From the NCBI GenBank assembly GCA_934589665.1, contig CAKTOJ010000082.1, forward strand, positions 1 to 7,967: 7,967 bases of DNA, written 5' to 3'. Below the pieces are notes generated by a model. It worked only from the letters and a program-made list of their open reading frames with translations, searched no databases and was not told where the DNA came from. Both the position numbers and the translations under genes were made by a program. Below are positions 1 to 5,291 of the stretch, in pieces. Numbering within the stretch: position 1 is the first letter of the stretch; every line of letters begins with the position of its first letter. The DNA is from an uncultured Oscillospiraceae bacterium (GTDB lineage: Bacteria; Bacillota; Clostridia; Oscillospirales; Oscillospiraceae).

Positions 1-76
1 GCCGTTTTGTATTCTGCACAATTTGACAGGTAAAAGTTCGTTGACTTTTTCGGTTGAAAAATGTCATTTCATAACA
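1..76. mobile_element. Possible insertion-sequence end (partial)
   Basis: This AT-rich stretch interrupts the reading of the neighbouring substrate-binding protein gene just after a typical YDFTNN segment. Read on the minus strand from position 76 it begins with TG and contains several spaced GACA/GTCA motifs (around 63-66, 42-45 and 23-27) and a hairpin with arms at 42-51 and 56-66. A TG terminus with repeated internal motifs is the style of IS21-family ends. No transposase is visible because the window ends. The alternative is simply a diverged or second-frameshifted stretch of the lipoprotein gene. The IS assignment is inference. Confidence 0.33.
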
Positions 77-438
77 GTTATTGGTAAAGTCGTAGCCGGA
101 CAGGTCGATCAAGCGGTCGCTGAAATCCTCCTGTCCCGGAAAATACACCGTTGTTACATAGATGTCCGGCATATGATCGGTGGTAATCTCGTCCCGCATA
201 TAGCCCGTCATGTTCGCGCCGCTGTACGGAATAATCTCCAGATTGATCTCCGGATACTTTTCGTTCACCAGATCAATAAACTGCCCCGTTCCTCTGAAAG
301 CGGAAAGCATGGTGATCGGCTCGTGTCCGCCGTCGTTTTTTCGCTGCCCGGCACATCAGTTCTGCTCCCGCAGCCCGCCAGCAGTGTTACAGCGGCCGCC
401 GCCAGCAGCATGCTCAGAATCTGTTTTCTCTGTATCAT
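1..438 (-). pseudogene. ABC-transporter substrate-binding lipoprotein, frameshifted and truncated
   Basis: This is the N-terminal part of an extracellular solute-binding lipoprotein (family 1 style), which would capture a solute outside the cell for an ABC importer. The ATG at 438-436 follows AAAGGAGA (443-450). The N-terminus has MIQRK, a hydrophobic stretch and the lipobox LLAGC with the lipidated Cys at residue 23. The initial frame stops at 267-265. A second frame, one base out, continues the family pattern from about position 322: EPITMLSAFRGTGQFIDLVN, then a segment with PEINLEIIPYSG, MPDIYVTTVYFPGQ and LIDLSGYDFTNN. Adding one A to the A6 run (336-341, T6 on plus) joins both frames as GSEKNDGGHEPITM. 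After about position 77 the protein no longer looks like the family and the DNA becomes AT-rich, so a second disruption (possibly an insertion) is likely. The frameshift could be a real mutation or an assembly error. The sugar or peptide specificity cannot be told. Confidence 0.75.
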
Positions 439-555
439 GGTTTCTCCTTTTCTTTTCCCGCAATAACACGCAGGGGCAGTTAATATCCGCCGTTAGCCGT
501 TCAAAACCACAGCTTTTGCACTCTGTTGCAGGTAATCCTAATACTTTAATTTCAT

Positions 556-585
556 ATTTTAGCACAAAAATGGTACTCCGTGGAA
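556..585 (-). promoter_or_regulatory. Putative extended -10 promoter for the lipoprotein gene
   Basis: On the minus strand the hexamer TAAAAT (561-556) is preceded by TGC (564-562), giving an extended -10 element. No good -35 is seen; the nearest is a poor TTCCAC-like match at 585-580. It would give a leader of roughly 110 bases before the ATG at 438. The call rests on the -10 only. Confidence 0.4.
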
Positions 586-677
586 CTTTTTTCAAATGAG
601 CGTGAAAAGCCCGGCAGGCACATCACGCACCATCCTTCCGGCTTTCTCATTCTTAACGCAATCATAACGCCGTCTCA

Positions 678-686
678 TGCTATAAT
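678..686 (+). promoter_or_regulatory. Extended -10 promoter for the DUF1538-PII operon
   Basis: TGCTATAAT is a perfect extended -10: TG at 678-679, one base, then consensus TATAAT at 681-686. No recognisable -35 lies 16-18 bases upstream, which is tolerated when the TG extension is present. Transcription would start near 693, giving a leader of about 35 bases that contains the AAAGGAG ribosome binding site at 712-718. Confidence 0.65.
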
Positions 687-727
687 GAATATAACTTATA
701 GTCCTCTTTGGAAAGGAGTTTTTTGCC

Positions 728-2257
728 TTGTATCGCAGCAAACTTAACGAAAAACTGAACGAATCGCTTGCCGCGGTGCTGCCTATCCTCATCATCGTAC
801 TGATTTTGAGCTTCACCATCGCCCCGCTTCCGACGAGCGTGCTGATGGCATTTCTTTTCGGCGCGGTGCTTCTGGTGGTAGGCACGATGTTCTTCTCGCT
901 CGGCGCAGAGCTTGCCATGTCGCCGATGGGCGAGCGCGTGGGCGCATGCATCACGAAAACGCGCAAGGTCGGCGTCATGCTCACGCTTGGCTTCCTGCTC
1001 GGCTTCCTCATCACCATTTCCGAACCGGATCTTCAGGTGCTGGCCAATCAGGTGCAAGCCGTTCCAAACGCGGTGCTCATCATCACTGTGGCCGTCGGCG
1101 TGGGACTGTTTTTGTGCTTCGCCATGCTCCGCATGCTGCTCTCCATCCCTCTCAACACCATGCTGGTCGGCTTTTATATCGTGGTCTTTCTCCTCGCCAT
1201 GTTTGTCCCGCGCGATTTCCTCGCCGTGGCGTTCGACTCCGGCGGTGTGACCACCGGCCCGATGACCGTACCGTTCATCATGGCGCTCGGCGTGGGCGTT
1301 TCTGCCATCCGAAGCGATAAGCACAGCGCAAACGACAGCTTCGGTCTTGTCGCGCTCTGCTCCATCGGGCCGATCCTTGCTGTGCTGATCCTGAGCCTGA
1401 TCTTCCATCCGGACGGCAGCAGCTACACCGCCGTCGTCATTCCCGAAATCAGCGACACCGCCGCGCTCTGGCAGCTTTTCTTTGTCGCCTTCCCTACATA
1501 CTTTAAAGAGATCGCCGTTTCTCTTCTGCCGATTGCGGCATTTTTCGGCGTGTTCAATTTCATTTCCCTGCGCCTTGAACGCAAGCAGCTCATCCGCATC
1601 GGCGTTGGTCTTGCCTACACCTACTTCGGTCTGGTCATCTTCCTCACCGGCGTGAATGTTGGCTTTATGCCCGCGGGCAGCTATCTCGGCAGCGTGATCG
1701 CCGGACTGGACTACAACTGGATCATCATTCCCATCGGCATGCTCATCGGTTACTTCATTGTCATGGCCGAGCCCGCGGTCTACGTCCTCATGCGGCAGGT
1801 CGAGGAGCTGACCGACGGCGCGATCCCCGGCAGCGCAATGAAGCATTCGCTCTCCATCGGCGTAGCCGTCTCGGTCGGTCTTGCGATGATCCGCGTGCTC
1901 ACCGGCATTTCCATCTTCTATCTGCTCGTGCCGGGCTATGCCATCGCCATTGTGCTCTCGTTCTTTGTCCCCAAGCTCTTTACCGCCATCGCGTTCGACT
2001 CCGGCGGCGTGGCCTCCGGGCCGATGGCGACAACCTTTCTGCTCCCCTTTGCAATGGGCGCGTGCTCGGCTGTCGGCGGCAATATCGTCACCGATGCGTT
2101 CGGTGTGGTCGCCATGGTCGCCATGACGCCGCTCATCACCATTCAAGGGCTGGGGCTTCTCTACCGTCTGCGCACCAAGCGCGCCGCGGCGGTGCCCGCA
2201 TCCACGGTCGCCGGCAGCGCTTTTGCGCCGGATGACCTTGCCATCATTGACCTGTAA
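728..2257 (+). CDS. DUF1538 family polytopic membrane protein (putative transporter)
   Basis: This 509-residue integral membrane protein belongs to the DUF1538 family, whose substrate is not established. It starts with TTG at 728; AAAGGAG at 712-718 supports that start and no ATG is nearby. About 14 hydrophobic segments fall into two homologous halves. Half 1 has SEPDLQVLANQV (E99) and AFDSGGVTTGPM (from F169). Half 2 has AEPAVYVLMRQV (E348) and AFDSGGVASGPM (from F423). Earlier in each half, LGAELAMSPMGERVG matches TGVNVGFMPAGSYLG. Seven segments per half would place the repeats in opposite orientation in the membrane, as in many secondary transporters and channels; this is inferred. Buried-looking Glu, Asp and Ser-Gly-Gly residues in both halves are candidates for a translocation site. 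The stop codon lies inside the ribosome binding site of the PII-like gene 12 bases on, so the two are one operon and the product may be gated by it. Confidence 0.88.
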   Translation: MYRSKLNEKLNESLAAVLPILIIVLILSFTIAPLPTSVLMAFLFGAVLLVVGTMFFSLGAELAMSPMGERVGACITKTRKVGVMLTLGFLLGFLITISEPDLQVLANQVQAVPNAVLIITVAVGVGLFLCFAMLRMLLSIPLNTMLVGFYIVVFLLAMFVPRDFLAVAFDSGGVTTGPMTVPFIMALGVGVSAIRSDKHSANDSFGLVALCSIGPILAVLILSLIFHPDGSSYTAVVIPEISDTAALWQLFFVAFPTYFKEIAVSLLPIAAFFGVFNFISLRLERKQLIRIGVGLAYTYFGLVIFLTGVNVGFMPAGSYLGSVIAGLDYNWIIIPIGMLIGYFIVMAEPAVYVLMRQVEELTDGAIPGSAMKHSLSIGVAVSVGLAMIRVLTGISIFYLLVPGYAIAIVLSFFVPKLFTAIAFDSGGVASGPMATTFLLPFAMGACSAVGGNIVTDAFGVVAMVAMTPLITIQGLGLLYRLRTKRAAAVPASTVAGSAFAPDDLAIIDL

Positions 2258-2269
2258 GGAGGGTGTGCC

Positions 2270-2950
2270 ATGAGTGAATTATATCTGATGGTCACCATCA
2301 CCGAGCGCAGCAAGCTCACGGCCTTTCTTTCGTTTTACCGCGAGCGGCAGGTGCCGGTGCAGTTCATCTCGCTCGCACTCGGCACGGCAAGCAACGAGAC
2401 GCTCAATTACCTCGGTCTGGAGCGCAGCGACAAGTGTGTATTTGCCAGCTTTGTGACCGATGAAAAGTGGGAGGAGCTGCGCCGCGGTCTGCGCCGCGAG
2501 CTTCAGATCGACATTCCCGGCATGGGCATCGCGTTCATCGTCCCGCTCAGCTCTATCGGCGGGCGGCGCGAGCTACAATTTCTGACCGAGCATCAAAATT
2601 ACCAGAAGGGGGAGGAATCCACCATGAAGGACACCAAGCACGAGCTTCTGGTCGTCATCGCCAACCATGGCTACAGCGACCTCATCATGGACGCGGCCCG
2701 CGGCGCAGGCGCGGCAGGCGGCACGGTCATCCACGCCAAGGGCACCGGCATGGAGGGCGCGGAAAAGTTTCTCGGCATCTCTCTTGCCGCCGAGAAAGAG
2801 ATGATCTACATTGTCGTCCACCGCGATGCCCGCAATGATATCATGTCCGCCATCATGCGCGACGCGGGAATGGAGAGCAAGGCGAAGTCCATCTGCTTTA
2901 CCCTTCCGGTCACGGCCACGGCGGGGCTGCGGCTGATCGAAGAGGAATAA
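2270..2950 (+). CDS. Tandem double PII-like signalling protein
   Basis: This 226-residue cytosolic protein consists of two PII (GlnB/GlnK)-like domains. PII proteins sense nucleotides and metabolites and control transporters or enzymes. ATG at 2270 follows TAAGGAGG (2255-2262), which overlaps the upstream stop codon. Domain 2 (about 123-224) is the clearer one, with AGAAGGTVIHAKGTG (146-160), EKFLGI (165-170), EKEMIYIVV and C-terminal FTLPV (210-214). Domain 1 (about 3-115) is more diverged but has matching landmarks: GTASNETLNYLGL (38-50), CVFASFV and GMGIAFIVPL (84-93). In both the loop between strands 2 and 3 is short and lacks the uridylylatable Tyr of classical PII, and the GDGKI-type B-loop is not recognisable, so ligand binding may differ. 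The linker (QKGEES, 112-117) is encoded by a ribosome-binding-site-like sequence ahead of Met119. The adjacent DUF1538 protein is the likely partner, by analogy with GlnK-AmtB. A CutA-like trimer fold is the main alternative for domain 1. Confidence 0.85.
   Translation: MSELYLMVTITERSKLTAFLSFYRERQVPVQFISLALGTASNETLNYLGLERSDKCVFASFVTDEKWEELRRGLRRELQIDIPGMGIAFIVPLSSIGGRRELQFLTEHQNYQKGEESTMKDTKHELLVVIANHGYSDLIMDAARGAGAAGGTVIHAKGTGMEGAEKFLGISLAAEKEMIYIVVHRDARNDIMSAIMRDAGMESKAKSICFTLPVTATAGLRLIEEE
2608..2626 (+). promoter_or_regulatory. Internal ribosome binding site and start codon in the PII-like gene
   Basis: GGGGGAGGA (2608-2616) stands 7-8 bases before an in-frame ATG (2624-2626, Met119), exactly at the junction of the two PII-like domains. 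Starting there would yield a complete single PII domain of 108 residues. The match is as strong as that of any real gene start in the window. Whether it is used, or is a relic of two genes fused by loss of a stop codon, cannot be decided from sequence. Confidence 0.6.
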
Positions 2951-2962
2951 CGGCAAAGACAG

Positions 2963-2998
2963 AAACAGGCTGGAGGAATACCCCCTCCAGCCTGTTTT
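2963..2998 (+). terminator. Rho-independent terminator, probably bidirectional
   Basis: A perfect 14-bp stem (AAACAGGCTGGAGG at 2963-2976 with its complement at 2984-2997) closes a 7-base loop and ends in TTTT. It starts 12 bases after the PII-like stop codon. The flanking A and T runs let it work for the convergent metallopeptidase gene too, whose stop codon (3000-2998) touches the right arm. Confidence 0.92.
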
Positions 2999-3513
2999 CA
3001 TTCTCTGAGCAGCTTCATGCGTTCGCGGTAGTCGGGCAGGATGCTCTCCAACAGGGCGTAAAAGCCCGGACCGTGATCGTGGTGCGCGATATGGCAGAGC
3101 TCATGGACCACCACGAGGTCGATGGCCTCGTCGGGATACTGCATCAACCGCCAGGAAAAACAGAGGCTGTTCTTCCCGCTGCAGCTGCCAAAGCGCGTTC
3201 TGGCGCCTGTGATCTTCACGCCGGACGGCATCAGTCCGGTCACGCGGCTCCAGTACGCCACGCGCTGCGGCAGCTCGGCCTTCGCCCGCGCGAGGAGCGC
3301 TTTGCGCTCCTCCTCCGTTGGTTCTGGATGCGTGGCAAGGCGCTGCGCCAGCCGTGCGCGGGCGCGCGCGATCCACGTCTCATGCGACGCAACAAACTCG
3401 TCAATTCTCCCGCGCCCAAGCTTCACCGGTGCATGGACGACAAGCGTGCCGTCCCGCTTCAACTCCATGGAAAGTGTCCGCCGCTGTGAGCGGACGAGCG
3501 TATAGTCCGTCAT
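2998..3513 (-). CDS. YgjP-like (DUF45/M48-type) zinc metallopeptidase
   Basis: This 171-residue soluble protein is of the YgjP/WSS1-like family (DUF45), often labelled M48 family metallopeptidase. The zinc site is HELCH at residues 137-141 followed by HG at 147-148; His137, His141 and His147 are the expected ligands and Glu138 the base. Upstream, TRFGSCSGKNSL (from 106) is the family's typical segment before the zinc helix. The end (ILPDYRERMKLLRE) also fits, so the protein is full length for the family. I chose the ATG at 3513 because it forms ATGA with the stop of the DUF1653 gene, a 4-base overlap typical of coupled translation. A longer start at 3594 would run through that gene in another frame and adds nothing family-like. 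The physiological substrate is unknown. The convergent terminator follows directly. Confidence 0.9.
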   Translation of the reverse strand: MTDYTLVRSQRRTLSMELKRDGTLVVHAPVKLGRGRIDEFVASHETWIARARARLAQRLATHPEPTEEERKALLARAKAELPQRVAYWSRVTGLMPSGVKITGARTRFGSCSGKNSLCFSWRLMQYPDEAIDLVVVHELCHIAHHDHGPGFYALLESILPDYRERMKLLRE

Positions 3514-3725
3514 ACGCCGAGATAGGTGAAGCGGCGGAATGTCTCTCCGTCGCGCTCCACAGTCTCGTTCCACATGGACGCAGGCCGCACCCACAGCCCG
3601 CGCTCACCGTAGAGCGCGCGGTAAATGACCATGTCCTCCATCGTCTCGCTGTGCTTTGCAAGGCCGATGACCTCATATTCGCCGCCCTTGAAGTGGCGGT
3701 AGCGTCCGGGCTTAATCGTTTCCAT
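3510..3725 (-). CDS. DUF1653 domain small protein
   Basis: This 71-residue protein consists almost wholly of a DUF1653 domain: GRYRHFKGGEYEVIGLAKHS, then YRALYGERGLWVRP and FRRFTYLG. The function of this family is not known; the fold is probably a small beta barrel. I chose the ATG at 3725 because GGGAGG lies 6 bases before it. A start six codons earlier (3743) is possible but has a poorer site. It overlaps the end of sdpI by 14 bases, and its own stop overlaps the metallopeptidase start (ATGA), so it sits in the middle of a coupled operon. There are no membrane segments and no signal peptide. Confidence 0.88.
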   Translation of the reverse strand: METIKPGRYRHFKGGEYEVIGLAKHSETMEDMVIYRALYGERGLWVRPASMWNETVERDGETFRRFTYLGV

Positions 3726-4371
3726 CCTTATCCTCCCTTTCATGGCGGCGGTAGTAGCAATAGGAATAGAGCGTGGGGATGCCCGCCGTCAGCACAAGCA
3801 GCGCGAAGAACAAGCCGGACGACCACGCGCCGAGCAGCGTGACGGCAAGCGTCGCCAGCCCCGCAAGCACCCACAGAAAGCCCGCGATGCGGTGTGTGCG
3901 GCTCCAGTTCTCCTCGCTCGCAAGCGTCCACGGCAGCTTGATGCCCACGGTGAGGTTCCTCCGGATCTTCGGCAGGTAGTTACCAAGGATCAGGAACAGC
4001 AGCCCCATGAACACCGGCACCACGGTGCTGATGTGCATTTCATGTCCCAGCCCCGCGCCGAGCGTGACCGTACCGCACAGCAGTGAAAGCGCCGGACAGA
4101 TCCACATTGTCAGCGTGCACAATACACCGCTCATATTGCCGCGTTTGGGATCGTGCCCAAGCGCGTAAACGCAGATCAGGTGGATCGCCAGCAGAAACAC
4201 CGGCAGGCCGAATACCGCCGCGGCACGCGGCATCCAGCCGTTCGCCGCTCCATCTATGCCCCAGTGCGTCGCCATAGTCTCCGGCAGGTGAGGGTACAAA
4301 ACCGCACCCGCAAGAACCGGCAGCAGGCAGACCAGTGCCGTGGCCAGCAGTTCCTTCTTATTGATCTTCAT
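3712..4371 (-). CDS. sdpI: SdpI family membrane protein (DUF1648 + SdpI domains)
   Basis: This 219-residue membrane protein resembles Bacillus subtilis SdpI, which protects against the SDP cannibalism toxin and, when it binds toxin, sequesters the repressor SdpR at the membrane. The N-terminal half is a DUF1648 region: a first helix, then LPETMATHWGIDGAANGW (about 29-46) and a second helix. The middle and C-terminal half carry the SdpI signature NYLPKIRRNLTVGIKLPWTL (about 132-151) and ENWSRTHRIAGFLWVLAG, followed by two more helices, about six in all. The charged tail HEREDKDGND is cytoplasmic by inference. ATG at 4371 follows AGGGAGAG and overlaps the ArsR repressor gene by 14 bases, the canonical sdpRI order. 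No SDP toxin genes (sdpABC) are seen in the window. The true substrate or toxin may differ from SDP. Confidence 0.9.
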   Translation of the reverse strand: MKINKKELLATALVCLLPVLAGAVLYPHLPETMATHWGIDGAANGWMPRAAAVFGLPVFLLAIHLICVYALGHDPKRGNMSGVLCTLTMWICPALSLLCGTVTLGAGLGHEMHISTVVPVFMGLLFLILGNYLPKIRRNLTVGIKLPWTLASEENWSRTHRIAGFLWVLAGLATLAVTLLGAWSSGLFFALLVLTAGIPTLYSYCYYRRHEREDKDGND

Positions 4372-4639
4372 TCTTTCTCTCTCCCTTCAACCCCTCCAGC
4401 CACAGCAGCACCTCTTCCAGCACCGAGGCGTTGAGACTGTAGTAGATATAGTTTTTCCTGCGGCTTTCAAAAATAAGCCCAGCCCTTTTCAGCTGTGAGA
4501 GATGATAGGAAACAGTAGCCGCCGTCATATCGAAGTGACCCGCGATATCGCCCGCCGTCATGCTCCCCGTCTTGAGCAGATTCAAGATCTCGCGCCGCGC
4601 CGGATCGCTCAGCGCCTTCATTGTCTCGCTCAGTCCCAT
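4358..4639 (-). CDS. sdpR: ArsR-family repressor, SdpR-like
   Basis: This 93-residue winged-helix repressor has the ArsR N-terminus (ALSDPARREILNLLKTGSMT), the recognition helix region AATVSYHLSQLKRAGL and the wing FESRRKNYIYYSLN. The Cys/His metal-binding motif of metal-sensing ArsR proteins (ELCVCD) is absent, which together with the adjacent sdpI points to the SdpR autorepressor type. ATG at 4639 follows GGGAGGGG (4646-4653). Its promoter carries two copies of a perfect palindrome, so it very likely represses itself and the three downstream genes. Release by SdpI sequestering the repressor is known for B. subtilis and is inferred here. Confidence 0.9.
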   Translation of the reverse strand: MGLSETMKALSDPARREILNLLKTGSMTAGDIAGHFDMTAATVSYHLSQLKRAGLIFESRRKNYIYYSLNASVLEEVLLWLEGLKGERKNEDQ

Positions 4640-4657
4640 TCCGTTCCCCTCCCGCAG

Positions 4658-4679
4658 TATTTAGAAGCTTCTCTAAATA
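4658..4679. promoter_or_regulatory. Operator O1 of the sdpR operon
   Basis: The palindrome TATTTAGA-N6-TCTAAATA lies just downstream of the -10 element, over the likely transcription start and ahead of the ribosome binding site. Its arms are identical to those of a second site at 4714-4735. The position suits repression by blocking RNA polymerase; the SdpR-like protein encoded next is the obvious ligand. Confidence 0.8.
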
Positions 4680-4680
4680 G

Positions 4681-4709
4681 ATGCTACCGCAATTCCATCG
4701 GATTGTCAA
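4681..4709 (-). promoter_or_regulatory. Promoter of the sdpR-sdpI-DUF1653-metallopeptidase operon
   Basis: On the minus strand a consensus -35 TTGACA (4709-4704), a 17-base spacer and the -10 TAGCAT (4686-4681) form a good sigma-A promoter. It is bracketed by operators O1 (downstream) and O2 (upstream). A second TTGACA at 4743-4738, with TAAATA 18 bases on inside O2, could be a weaker upstream promoter. Confidence 0.8.
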
Positions 4710-4713
4710 CAGA

Positions 4714-4735
4714 TATTTAGATATTTTTCTAAATA
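4714..4735. promoter_or_regulatory. Operator O2 of the sdpR operon
   Basis: This is a second copy of TATTTAGA-N6-TCTAAATA, with the same 8-base arms and 6-base spacer as O1 but a different spacer sequence. It sits immediately upstream of the -35. The centres of the two sites are 56 bp apart, so two dimers could bind on either side of the polymerase site. Confidence 0.78.
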
Positions 4736-4746
4736 CCTGTCAAAGG

Positions 4747-4774
4747 AAATGAGGCCTATGAACAGGCCCCATTT
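4747..4774 (-). terminator. Hairpin, possible backup terminator
   Basis: AAATGaGGCCT (4747-4757) pairs with AGGCCcCATTT (4764-4774), with one mismatch and a 6-base loop. Read leftward it ends ATTTCCTTT, a weak T tract. It lies between the aroQ terminator and the sdpR control region and may insulate the two operons. Confidence 0.45.
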
Positions 4775-4785
4775 CTCAGCTTGTC

Positions 4786-4829
4786 AAAAAAGTCCCGCAG
4801 TGTTTCATGTCCGCGAACGTGAAACGCGG
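4786..4829 (-). terminator. Rho-independent terminator after aroQ
   Basis: On the minus strand GCGG/CCGC-type pairing (4826-4829 with 4795-4798) and GTTTCA/TGAAAC (4820-4825 with 4802-4807) form a stem with a 3-base bulge. GAC and a T6 run (4791-4786) follow. It begins about 10 bases after the aroQ stop codon. The bulge makes it less than perfect. Confidence 0.6.
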
Positions 4830-4838
4830 TGAAAGCCG

Positions 4839-5273
4839 TTAATTCGCACCGCCGGCGAGCAGGTCGATGCCCATGGTATAGCTTTCAAAGCCGTGGCCGC
4901 GAATCTGCGCGATGCAGACCGGCGCGGTGACAGAGAGGTGGCGGAACTCCTCGTCGCGCTTTTCAATGTCGGAGATATGCACCTCCACGACCGGAATGGT
5001 GATGGCCTTGATCGCGTCGCGGATGGCATAGCTGTAGTGCGCGTAAGCGCCGGGGTTGATGACAATGCCGTCAAACGTGCCGTCCGCCTCCTGAATGGCG
5101 TCAATGATTGCGCCCTCATGGTTGGAGTGGAAGCACTCCACCGCCAGACCGCGGCTCTGCGCGTGGGCGTAAATGCGGGCGCAGAGCGCCGCATAGTCCT
5201 CGCGGCCGTAAATATCCGGCTCACGCTTGCCCAGCAGGTTCATGTTCGCGCCGTTGATAACTAAGATCTTCAT
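4839..5273 (-). CDS. aroQ: 3-dehydroquinate dehydratase, type II
   Basis: AroQ removes water from 3-dehydroquinate to give 3-dehydroshikimate, the third step of chorismate and aromatic amino acid synthesis. It is a cytosolic dodecamer in known cases. The 144-residue length is normal. Visible signatures are INGANMNLLGKREPDIYG, with catalytic Tyr22 and Arg17 on the active-site lid, SNHEG (50-54), INPGAYAHYS with Asn73, EVHIS with catalytic His99, and FR with Arg111. The opening NGAN replaces the usual NGPN, a minor variant. ATG at 5273 follows a GGGAGAG site. It is the last gene of the operon after the gamma-carbonic anhydrase gene (17-base gap). It is separated from other shikimate genes, none of which is in this window. 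Confidence 0.95.
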   Translation of the reverse strand: MKILVINGANMNLLGKREPDIYGREDYAALCARIYAHAQSRGLAVECFHSNHEGAIIDAIQEADGTFDGIVINPGAYAHYSYAIRDAIKAITIPVVEVHISDIEKRDEEFRHLSVTAPVCIAQIRGHGFESYTMGIDLLAGGAN

Positions 5274-5291
5274 ATGCTCTCCCTCTCCCGC

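Larger units (their letters stand above)
439..727. other. Divergent intergenic region
   Basis: This 289-base spacer separates the minus-strand lipoprotein gene from the plus-strand DUF1538 gene. It holds the ribosome binding site of the former (443-450), promoter-like -10 elements on both strands (556-561 minus, 681-686 plus) and the DUF1538 ribosome binding site (712-718). An imperfect GAAA-GCC/GGC-TTTC pairing between about 602 and 646 is weak. I see no convincing small gene, RNA or riboswitch here. Confidence 0.6.

Noticed and set aside
23..466. Plus-strand frame of 147 codons at the left edge
   Set aside because: It is antisense to the recognisable substrate-binding protein sequence and matches nothing I know.
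356..595. Minus-strand frame of 79 codons with CKSC and CPC pairs, resembling a small zinc-ribbon
   Set aside because: It needs a TTG start with no Shine-Dalgarno, overlaps the lipoprotein signal peptide in another frame, and degenerates into low-complexity sequence.
602..646. Imperfect inverted repeat upstream of the DUF1538 promoter
   Set aside because: The pairing has mismatches and a long loop, with no T run or riboswitch features, so it is probably chance.
680..2146. Very long open frame (488 codons) antisense to the DUF1538 gene
   Set aside because: It encodes a His/Asp/Glu/Arg-rich, low-complexity sequence with no family resemblance. It is the mirror of a GC-rich membrane protein gene and has no start site of its own.
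3514..3594. Longer N-terminus for the YgjP-like peptidase
   Set aside because: The extra 27 residues are Arg-rich, overlap the DUF1653 gene in another frame and lack family similarity. The ATGA overlap at 3513 is the better start.
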